From positions 1 to 39,196 of the forward strand of contig JAKMCX010000180.1 of the NCBI GenBank assembly GCA_022428285.1: DNA of 39,196 nt. Reading direction: 5' to 3'. The notes below the pieces were generated by a model. The model was not told the origin of the DNA. It searched no databases and saw only the letters and a program-made list of their open reading frames with translations. Position 1 is the first letter of the stretch. Each line of letters begins with the position of its first letter. The translations under genes were made by a program, and so were the position numbers. Source of the DNA: Flavobacteriales bacterium (GTDB lineage Bacteria; Bacteroidota; Bacteroidia; Flavobacteriales_D; Sanyastnellaceae). This document shows positions 32,496-39,196 of this stretch, piece after piece.

Positions 32496-33461
32496 TTAAC
32501 GCAATTCAAGAATGCGTTCAACGAGTTCGTCGCCAATCCGATCTTGGGCTTCGAGGGTTGCCGCGCCGATGTGGGGGGTGAGGGCCAAACCGGCGACGCT
32601 CAGCAGTGAAGCATCGGGCTTGGGCTCTCCCACAAAGACATCGAGGGCTGCGCCGCGAAGGTGTCCATTTTCCACTGCAGAGCGGACTGCGCTTTCATCC
32701 ACGGTGCCGCCTCTGGCGGTGTTGACCAACATGGCACCCGGTTTCATGGAAGCGATGCCAGCAGCATCCAGCACGGGTGAGCCGTCCGATTGCGCAGGAA
32801 CGTGGAAGGTGATGGCGTCTGCTTTGGCCAGCATGTCCTCCAGGGGAACCAAAGGGATTTCTACTTCGATGTCTTGAATTTTGGCGCCGCCAAGGGGCAC
32901 TTCGACATGGACAGTGCGGGAAGTGCCTTCGCGGTCTACGCCGATGACGTGCATGCCACAACCAAGCGCGTATTGGGCCACAGCCGTTCCAATGCGGCCA
33001 AATCCTACAATACCGAGGGTCTTTCCTCGAAGTTCAATGCCCTTGGCGTAGGCCTTCTTGAGCACTTTGAACTCCTCTGCACCCTGTTCCGGCATGGCGC
33101 GATAGCTGTGTTGCAGAGAACGCGCCATGGCAAACAAGTGGGCCATCACCAGTTCAGCCACGCTTTGGGAGCTGGCCGCGGGCGTGTTGAACACGACCCG
33201 TCCTTGCTCTCGGGCGTAAGCCACATCGATGTTGTCCATTCCGACGCCACCCCGCCCGATAAACCGCAGGTTGGGGCAGGCGTCGATGAGGTCTTGGCGG
33301 ACCTTGGTTGCACTGCGCACGAGGATGCCATCGTAGCCTTCTGAATTGAGGGTGTCGATCAGGTTGGCTTGATCCACATGGTCAGTGGAGACATGGACGC
33401 CAGCGGCTTCGAGCTGGGCTTGGGCCTTGGCAGAAATGCCGTCGTTTGCAAGGACTTTCAT
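32496..33461 (-). CDS. serA: D-3-phosphoglycerate dehydrogenase (short form)
   Basis: 321 residues, so it lacks the C-terminal ACT regulatory domain of longer forms and is probably not serine-inhibited in the usual way. The NAD-binding motif GIVGFGRIGTAVAQ, the catalytic NTARGGTVDE Arg-region, DVFVGEP Glu-region and PHIGAATLEAQ His are present. It oxidises 3-phosphoglycerate in the first step of serine synthesis. It lies 36 bases after serC. Related 2-hydroxyacid dehydrogenases look alike, but the neighbours decide. Confidence 0.92.
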   Translation of the reverse strand: MKVLANDGISAKAQAQLEAAGVHVSTDHVDQANLIDTLNSEGYDGILVRSATKVRQDLIDACPNLRFIGRGGVGMDNIDVAYAREQGRVVFNTPAASSQSVAELVMAHLFAMARSLQHSYRAMPEQGAEEFKVLKKAYAKGIELRGKTLGIVGFGRIGTAVAQYALGCGMHVIGVDREGTSRTVHVEVPLGGAKIQDIEVEIPLVPLEDMLAKADAITFHVPAQSDGSPVLDAAGIASMKPGAMLVNTARGGTVDESAVRSAVENGHLRGAALDVFVGEPKPDASLLSVAGLALTPHIGAATLEAQDRIGDELVERILELR

Positions 33462-33497
33462 GGCAGGATGGTCGGTGTTTCTTTTGGATAAAGGGGG

Positions 33498-34580
33498 TCA
33501 GCCGTGGGTGCGCTCGAATTCTTTCATGACGTCGGTGAGCACTTCGACGCTGGAGAGGGGCAACGCATTGTACATGGAGGCGCGGAAGCCGCCAATGGAC
33601 CGGTGCCCCTTGATTCCATTGATGCCCGCTGCATTGCAAGCGTCCAAGAACAGAGGGGTGTGGGTCTCATTCGCTGCGGTGAACGTGGCGTTCATGACGC
33701 TGCGCGACCCAAGGGCTGCATACCCATTGAACAGCGGATTGCGGTCTATTTCACCGTAGATGCAGGCGGCTTTGGCTGCATTGCGCTGTTGCATTTCGCG
33801 CACACCGCCTTCGCCTTTGAGCCAGCGCAAAGTCAGCATGCTCGTATAGATGGCAAAGACGGGGGGCGTGTTGAACATGCTGTCTTTGTCGGCGTGAACC
33901 GCCAAATCAAGATAGCTGGGCAAATCGCGTCCTGTTTGGCCCACTTGCCGCTTGTCATAGATGTAGAGGACGGTCCCTGCAGGGCCCATGTTCTTTTGGG
34001 CGCCGGCGTAGATGCAAGCGTACCGCTCGATGTCGATGGGACGCGAAAAAATGTCCGAGGACATGTCCGCAACCATGGGCTTGTTTACCGAGGGGTCACC
34101 GGCATATTGTGTGCCGTAAATGGTGTTGTTCGTCGTGATGTGGACAGCGCTGGCAGAGGATGCCGCCGGCAATTCAGGAATGTGGTTAAACCCACTGTCT
34201 TCGCTGGATGTGATGGCCTGCGCTGTGCCCATCTTGCGCGCTTCCTTCAAGGCCTTCTTTGCCCATGTTCCGGTGACAGCGTAGTCCATGCTGCCATTTG
34301 ACGGGGTGAAATTCATGGCCGTTGTGAGAAAGCCCAAGCTGGCGCCGCCTTGGAGAAACAAGACTTCGTAATGGTCGGGGAGGCTCAATTCGGAACGGAC
34401 CAAATCCCGGGCTTCTTCCATCACGGCCACAAAGGGCTTGCTGCGGTGGGAAATTTCAATCAAGCTGAGTCCGCCACCATCGAGGTCGCGAACCGCATCG
34501 GAGGCCTGCTGAAGCACGGAAGGTGGCAGAATACAAGGGCCTGCAGAAAAATTATGGATGGTATGGGTGGTGGTCGACAT
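33498..34580 (-). CDS. serC: Phosphoserine aminotransferase
   Basis: 360 residues, the usual SerC length. N-terminal HNFSAGPCILPPSVLQQA, EISHRSKPF, FLQGGASLGF and the PLP-Lys context YAGAQKNMGPAGT are all family features. It transaminates 3-phosphohydroxypyruvate with glutamate. First gene of the serC-serA-DUF1015-yggS operon; the 94 bases upstream hold no perfect TAnnTTTG box. Confidence 0.96.
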   Translation of the reverse strand: MSTTTHTIHNFSAGPCILPPSVLQQASDAVRDLDGGGLSLIEISHRSKPFVAVMEEARDLVRSELSLPDHYEVLFLQGGASLGFLTTAMNFTPSNGSMDYAVTGTWAKKALKEARKMGTAQAITSSEDSGFNHIPELPAASSASAVHITTNNTIYGTQYAGDPSVNKPMVADMSSDIFSRPIDIERYACIYAGAQKNMGPAGTVLYIYDKRQVGQTGRDLPSYLDLAVHADKDSMFNTPPVFAIYTSMLTLRWLKGEGGVREMQQRNAAKAACIYGEIDRNPLFNGYAALGSRSVMNATFTAANETHTPLFLDACNAAGINGIKGHRSIGGFRASMYNALPLSSVEVLTDVMKEFERTHG

Positions 34581-34674
34581 GGTCAGATACTCTGGAGTTC
34601 AAAACAACCCGAATAGGCTTTGGTTCCAAGGGAGAAAACGGTGGAGTTACCCACAGGATAAACACGGCCTCGGC

Positions 34675-35358
34675 TCAATCGATTGAAGGGACCCATTCAG
34701 TAAACGCGGTACGGTAATGTTGGGAAACAAAAAGCGGCTCCAGTTGAGAGATGTTCGCGGGTGAGGCGCAGGTCGCAGATTGAATGACTTTTAACCGGCG
34801 CGCTTCGTCATCAAAGGCAGCGGCCAAACGGCCGATTTGCTCTGTTGATGCGCACTTGTCTTCCAACCAGTTCACGACCAAATTGAGGCGGGATGATTCA
34901 AAAGGAAGACGCAACGCGTCTTCGAGAATGCCATCGAACGCCTGGGAAGAAGTCAAAGGAAAGCACCCTGACTGTTCAGCGCTCCAGAACAAGCGCGAGG
35001 TGTCGCTGGCCAAAACAACGGTAAGGCCGAGCGTATCGCAGCCCAACCAAAACCCACAAGAGTCCGCGTATTTCGGCAGGGGAAACTCGAACTGCAGGCG
35101 TCCCAATGGTCCGCGCGCCCAGCCTGAAATATGGGTGCCCCTGGCGGTGGAGACGGCGAGGCTGTCTCCAGGTGACAGCTTGAATTCACCCAGCTCGACC
35201 TGAAGGGTTGTTTCGGACAAGAGGCTATCGGGAGCTTCCGCAATATGCCCCACCACGTAGAGGCTGTCGGACAGTAAACCGATGCCATGGCCTGAGGCGC
35301 TGGCCGCTGATGAACAGAGACAAAAGACGGCGAAAAGATGGCGGAGCGTGCCGGGCAT
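34675..35358 (-). CDS. Exported protein with DUF4476-like C-terminus
   Basis: 227 residues: signal peptide (HLFAVFCLCSSAASASG), a beta-rich middle, and a C-terminal ~95-residue helical section (FDGILEDALRLPFESSRL, LAAAFDDEARRLKVIQSA, LEPLFVSQHYRTAFTEW) with the pattern of DUF4476. Function unknown. It follows the flippase gene by 23 bases and is probably co-transcribed with it. Confidence 0.6.
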   Translation of the reverse strand: MPGTLRHLFAVFCLCSSAASASGHGIGLLSDSLYVVGHIAEAPDSLLSETTLQVELGEFKLSPGDSLAVSTARGTHISGWARGPLGRLQFEFPLPKYADSCGFWLGCDTLGLTVVLASDTSRLFWSAEQSGCFPLTSSQAFDGILEDALRLPFESSRLNLVVNWLEDKCASTEQIGRLAAAFDDEARRLKVIQSATCASPANISQLEPLFVSQHYRTAFTEWVPSID

Positions 35359-35381
35359 GGGCCGGCAAAACTAACCCCTAC

Positions 35382-36890
35382 TCAGCGACGGACATCGCCA
35401 TCGGGTATCCATCGCTGCTTCAGGGCCGCAATGGGGACGCGCGTGGCAATTTGAGCGAGGATGTTGTTGGCACCATGCTGCAAGGAGCGGGGGAAAATCC
35501 AGGCCCAAACCGAGACACCCACAAAGGCGGAGAGCAGGCCCAACCCCAATCTTAACAGCCAGTGAATCTCCTGAAGGAAGACCATTGGCGCCGCTGCACA
35601 GAGGGTGACCAGTCCGAGGACAACTCCGGGCCCCGCGGTAGACAAAACTGCACTCCAAGCCAACTCCAACTTGCGCACGATGAGTGCGAGCATGGCGATG
35701 GCTTGCAACAGTGTGGAGACCACAACGCCCCATGCCAGCGTCTCGAAGCCATGCTGGTATCCCAGGTAGGCAGAAAAAGCCAAGCCTGCGCAAAAGACGG
35801 CTTTGACAATGGATGCTGCCCCGATGATGTCAGTGGCCCGGACGGTAGCGTCACATACCTTGATCCAGCTCCTCAAAAAGACGGCCACATAGAGGATGCG
35901 AATGATGGGGACGGTGGGCAGAAGCTTCTCGTCGAGCAGTGCCAACACGAATTCCTCAGTGAACAACTCCAGCAACACAACCCCTGGAAAGACCAGGCAA
36001 GCGGTGAAGTAAGTCCCGCCCAGAAAGATGCCTTTGAGGCGTTCCCGGTTTTCCTGCACTTCGCTCATGCTGCTGAAGAGCACGCTGTCGGACAGCTTGC
36101 CCAACAGCGTAATGGGCAGGGTCATCATGTAGTTCGACCGGTCGTAAATCCCCTGGTCTGCATTGCGGCTTTCAGGCAGAAATCGGCCCAGTACCAAAAC
36201 GTCGAGTCGGGAGGCCGCATAATTCAGAAAGTTGAACACGGTGCTGGACGCTCCGTATTTGAACAGAGGTTGTGCAGGGGCTAAGGCAGGCTTGTGAATG
36301 CGCACACCGGCGCGGATCCAGTAATTGAGTCCGAGCAGTGCGTTTTGGGCGAGCAGGGCGCCTGCATAGGCGTAAACGCCCCAGCCATTGTAAGCAGCGA
36401 GGATGCCGATCACACCATTGCCAATGGGCATGGCGATCAGAGAGGACCAAAACAGGTTTCGAAAGTCCATCTTTCGAATCAACATGGCCCGAGGCACCAA
36501 GGCCAGCCCTGCCAAGGGAAAGCTCAACGCAATGAAGCGCAACAGCGAAATGAGGTCGGGCCGGTGGTAGAAGTTGGCGATGAATGGCGCCGTAAAAAAA
36601 GTGGTCAGACCAAACAACACGCCGAGCAGCAAAGACACCCAAAAGGCGGCTGAGATTTGCTCATTGGTCAGCGATTTTCGTTGGATCAAAGAGGGACCAA
36701 CCCCGAGCTGGGCAAAAATCTCGATGATGCCGATGATGCCGAGCGCGATGCCAATGATGCCCCATTCTGCCTCAGTGAGGAAGATGGAGAGCGCCTTGAT
36801 AAAGGCGAGTTGAAAGAGCACCTGAAAGCCGACATTCAGGGTCTGCCATTGGACAGATTGGGCAAGCCGGCCTTCTGGGGCGTCGCTCAT
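35382..36890 (-). CDS. Polysaccharide flippase (Wzx/WzxC-like)
   Basis: 502 residues with about 12-14 hydrophobic segments, e.g. [21 protein letters not shown] and [33 protein letters not shown] is typical of the WzxC-type branch of the MOP exporter superfamily. It should flip lipid-linked glycans across the inner membrane, but no glycosyltransferase genes are nearby. Its start overlaps the rny stop (ATGA). Confidence 0.85.
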   Translation of the reverse strand: MSDAPEGRLAQSVQWQTLNVGFQVLFQLAFIKALSIFLTEAEWGIIGIALGIIGIIEIFAQLGVGPSLIQRKSLTNEQISAAFWVSLLLGVLFGLTTFFTAPFIANFYHRPDLISLLRFIALSFPLAGLALVPRAMLIRKMDFRNLFWSSLIAMPIGNGVIGILAAYNGWGVYAYAGALLAQNALLGLNYWIRAGVRIHKPALAPAQPLFKYGASSTVFNFLNYAASRLDVLVLGRFLPESRNADQGIYDRSNYMMTLPITLLGKLSDSVLFSSMSEVQENRERLKGIFLGGTYFTACLVFPGVVLLELFTEEFVLALLDEKLLPTVPIIRILYVAVFLRSWIKVCDATVRATDIIGAASIVKAVFCAGLAFSAYLGYQHGFETLAWGVVVSTLLQAIAMLALIVRKLELAWSAVLSTAGPGVVLGLVTLCAAAPMVFLQEIHWLLRLGLGLLSAFVGVSVWAWIFPRSLQHGANNILAQIATRVPIAALKQRWIPDGDVRR

Positions 36891-38428
36891 TTGGCCACGC
36901 TGACGGCCCTGGTCTCTCGGATCACCGTGACTTTGACTTGGCCGGGATAGGTCATCTCATTCATGATCCTTTGCGAGATGTTAAAGGAGATTTGCTCGGC
37001 CATCTCGTCATTGACCTGATCGCTCTCCACCATGACCCGCAGTTCACGGCCGGCCTGAATGGCATAGCTCTGGGTCACGCCAGGTTGCTCAAGGGCAATG
37101 TTCTCCAAGTCTTTGAGCCGCTGGATATAGCTCTCGACCACCTCACGGCGGGCTCCAGGACGTGCGCCAGAAATGGCGTCGCAGACCTGAACGATGGGAG
37201 AGATGAGCGAGGTCATCTCAATTTCGTCGTGGTGGGCACCGATGGCATTCAAGACATCGGGGCGTTCTCCTGCCTTTTCGGCCAGCTTCATGCCCAACAG
37301 TGCGTGTGGCAATTCGCTTTCTTCGTCGCTGACCTTGCCGATGTCGTGCAGGAGTCCGGCGCGCTTGGCCGCCTTGGTGTCCAAGCCGAGCTCTGCAGCC
37401 ATGGTGGCGCAAAGGTTGGCGACTTCACGGCTGTGCTGCAGCAAGTTCTGTCCGTAGCTGGAACGGTATTTCATCCGGCCTACCATGCGGACCAAGGCAT
37501 TGGCCATGTTGGGAATGCCCAAGTCAATGACCGTGCGTTTGCCGGTCTGCAGGATTTCCTCCTCGATCTTACGAGAGGTCTTGGCGACAACCTCTTCAAT
37601 GCGGGCAGGGTGAATGCGCCCGTCCGAAACAAGCTGATGGAGACTCAGCCGCGCAATTTCTCGGCGGACTGGATCAAAGCAGCTGATGATGATGGCTTCT
37701 GGGGTGTCGTCGACAATGAATTCGACACCGGTTGCCGTTTCCAAGGCACGGATGTTCCGGCCTTCGCGGCCAATGATGCGGCCTTTAATGTCGTCGCTCC
37801 CAATGTTGAAAACGGAAACGCTGTTCTCGATGGCGTGTTCCGTGGCCACCCTTTGAATGGTCTGAATGACCACTTTCTTGGCGTCTTGGTTGGCCCGGCT
37901 GCGCGCGTCATCCAAGATGTCCTGCACCTGCTGGGCAGCCATGGCGCGTGCGTCGCCTAGAATTTGTTCTTGGAGTTGCGTTTTGGCGGCATCCACAGAC
38001 ATGCCGGCTGCTTCTGACAGCAGTTTGGCGGCTTGACTTTGTGTCTTCTCCAGCTCTTTGTGTTTGGCTTCATTGGCCTTTAGACGCGCTTGGAGGGTCT
38101 CTTCGTCGCGTTTGAGGCGGGAGCGCCGGTCCTTGAGCTGCTGGTCGTCCCTTTTGAGGTTGCGCTCTTGGTTCTTCAGCTTGTCCTCGAGGGCCTGCAC
38201 TTTGCTGTTGCGGGACTTGAGCTCTTTGCCGTGCTCTTCTTTGAGCTTCAAAAACTTCTCCTTCGCTTGAAGGATTTTTTTCTCTTTGATGTTTTCGCCT
38301 TTCTGCTCAGCCTCTTTGATGACTTGGTCAGCCTTGGACTGCAGCATGCGGTTCAGCAATACATAAGCCAAGCCTCCTCCTAAGATGAGGCCGGCGAGTG
38401 CGCCGAGTATATAGGGAATGGGATCCAT
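36887..38428 (-). CDS. rny: Ribonuclease Y
   Basis: 513 residues, the standard size. One N-terminal TM segment ([22 protein letters not shown]), a long charged coiled coil (about 30-150), a KH domain ([19 protein letters not shown]) and an HD domain with [14 protein letters not shown] and HHDEIE. It is a membrane-bound endoribonuclease that starts mRNA decay. The gap to zapA is four bases. Confidence 0.97.
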   Translation of the reverse strand: MDPIPYILGALAGLILGGGLAYVLLNRMLQSKADQVIKEAEQKGENIKEKKILQAKEKFLKLKEEHGKELKSRNSKVQALEDKLKNQERNLKRDDQQLKDRRSRLKRDEETLQARLKANEAKHKELEKTQSQAAKLLSEAAGMSVDAAKTQLQEQILGDARAMAAQQVQDILDDARSRANQDAKKVVIQTIQRVATEHAIENSVSVFNIGSDDIKGRIIGREGRNIRALETATGVEFIVDDTPEAIIISCFDPVRREIARLSLHQLVSDGRIHPARIEEVVAKTSRKIEEEILQTGKRTVIDLGIPNMANALVRMVGRMKYRSSYGQNLLQHSREVANLCATMAAELGLDTKAAKRAGLLHDIGKVSDEESELPHALLGMKLAEKAGERPDVLNAIGAHHDEIEMTSLISPIVQVCDAISGARPGARREVVESYIQRLKDLENIALEQPGVTQSYAIQAGRELRVMVESDQVNDEMAEQISFNISQRIMNEMTYPGQVKVTVIRETRAVSVAK

Positions 38429-38432
38429 AGGG

Positions 38433-38762
38433 TCAGGATGTTATATCCTGTCCTTCCTCCGGCGAAATGCCAGCTTGAGCCAGCAAAGACCGAACTTCTT
38501 CGAGGCCATCAAACACCTCGGTGGGCACTCCAACAGGTGTTGGTGTGGATTCCGAAGGAGGGGAGGCCGCATCGCTCAAAAGCTGAAGTGCAGCCATCGC
38601 CAAGAGGTCTTGGCGGTCTGATACGCCGTAATCACGCTGAAACCGTTGCACAATTTCATCGATTTTCCCCGCCGCATCACGCACGCTTTTGGCTTCTCCA
38701 TCCGCAACTGTGAGCGGATAGGTGCGGCCTGCGATGGTGACTTGGATGGAAGATTCGTTCAT
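38433..38762 (-). CDS. zapA: Cell division protein ZapA-like
   Basis: 109 residues from ATG 38762, which overlaps the upstream stop as [16 protein letters not shown] followed by [15 protein letters not shown] and [11 protein letters not shown] matches the ZapA head domain and helix. ZapA crosslinks FtsZ filaments. The last ~40 residues are Pro/Ser-rich and variable. Confidence 0.85.
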   Translation of the reverse strand: MNESSIQVTIAGRTYPLTVADGEAKSVRDAAGKIDEIVQRFQRDYGVSDRQDLLAMAALQLLSDAASPPSESTPTPVGVPTEVFDGLEEVRSLLAQAGISPEEGQDITS

Positions 38763-39187
38763 GCGGTCATGATTTCGGCCGAGGCCATATCCCGGGTGCG
38801 GGGCATGAGGGCGATGCAAGCGTCGATTTCTTCGACGAGGGCCCGAATGCGTTCACCGACGACGGGATTGGAGGAGTGGACAGGGGTAGGGGTGGGGGCA
38901 GGCGTGGGAGCGGCATCAACCTTGGCTTGTTCGCATGCAGCGAGCTGCATTTCCAAGGCCTCAACGCGGTTTGTCAGTCGCGCATTTTCCTCCGTCAGCT
39001 GTTTGCGCTCTGCAATCAGTCCTGACGTTCTCTTCTTGATGTCTTCAAGAACGTCGCCCAGAAGGGCGTAATCGGGATGCCGTTTCTCTTCCACGGACTC
39101 AAATTTAACCTTTGGATTCGAGGGGATGACACCAACGGGGTAATTTGCGAACATGCGACAGGGAATGAATCGGATTTTGGGGGTCAT
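38759..39187 (-). CDS. Coiled-coil protein upstream of zapA
   Basis: The C-terminal ~110 residues hold a coiled coil (LLGDVLEDIKKRTSGLIAERK, LTEENARLTNRVEALEMQL), a Pro/Thr-rich linker and a short helical end. Similar small coiled-coil genes precede zapA in many Bacteroidota and may act in division. The start is uncertain: the track ATG 39187 gives an atypical N-terminus, while a perfect TAAATTTG box on the minus strand (39107-39100) and GTG 39094 suggest a shorter protein of 111 residues. The frame could also continue past the window edge. Confidence 0.6.
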   Translation of the reverse strand: MTPKIRFIPCRMFANYPVGVIPSNPKVKFESVEEKRHPDYALLGDVLEDIKKRTSGLIAERKQLTEENARLTNRVEALEMQLAACEQAKVDAAPTPAPTPTPVHSSNPVVGERIRALVEEIDACIALMPRTRDMASAEIMTA

Positions 39188-39196
39188 GGCCTTGGT

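Noticed and set aside
36938-37960. Plus-strand ORF of 340 residues
   Set aside because: Antisense to the KH and HD domains of RNase Y.

Overview
The window is a chromosomal segment of a Bacteroidota bacterium, probably a marine or aquatic Flavobacteriales-type lineage with fairly high GC; the exact taxon cannot be fixed from the sequence. Support comes from several secreted proteins ending in type IX secretion (T9SS)-like C-terminal domains, a Bat aerotolerance operon, promoter boxes of the TAnnTTTG type, weak Shine-Dalgarno signals, and the thrS-infC-rpmI-rplT and serC-serA-DUF1015 clusters. No CRISPR array, tRNA, rRNA, insertion sequence or prophage was seen. No gene-free stretch exceeds 300 bases.

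Layout. 1-1565: a truncated bacterial nitric oxide synthase oxygenase gene, missing from the ORF track because it runs off the left edge, divergent from a beta-carbonic anhydrase. 1613-9003: exported proteins (BNR-like beta-propeller, OB-fold protein, M1 metallopeptidase, His-rich small protein, and a Cys-type deiodinase-like domain fused to thrombospondin type 3 repeats). 9098-17582: a compact Bat operon on the minus strand (moxR, DUF58, BatD-like membrane protein, batA, a batB-batC fusion, a batD-batE fusion). 17704-19290: MazG-like and hotdog-fold housekeeping genes and an exported protein. 19468-22648: thrS-infC-rpmI-rplT, closed by a strong hairpin. 22758-27927: TPR lipoprotein-recA, bcp and priA.

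27925-30265 is the most unusual part. Behind priA lies a good Bacteroidota promoter with a 16-bp palindrome between its boxes and a large inverted repeat around it. A 26-codon leader peptide with five consecutive Cys codons follows, then mutually exclusive antiterminator and terminator hairpins. Eight bases after the terminator U-tract begins a two-gene operon: a RimK-like ATP-grasp ligase and a flavoenzyme of the monomeric sarcosine oxidase/pipecolate oxidase family. This looks like a cysteine-responsive transcription attenuator controlling an uncharacterised pathway.

30276-39187 (minus strand): serC-serA-DUF1015-YggS-small membrane protein, which form a serine/PLP-related operon; and a chain of a coiled-coil protein, zapA, rny, a polysaccharide flippase and a DUF4476-like exported protein, most of them overlapping by a few bases.
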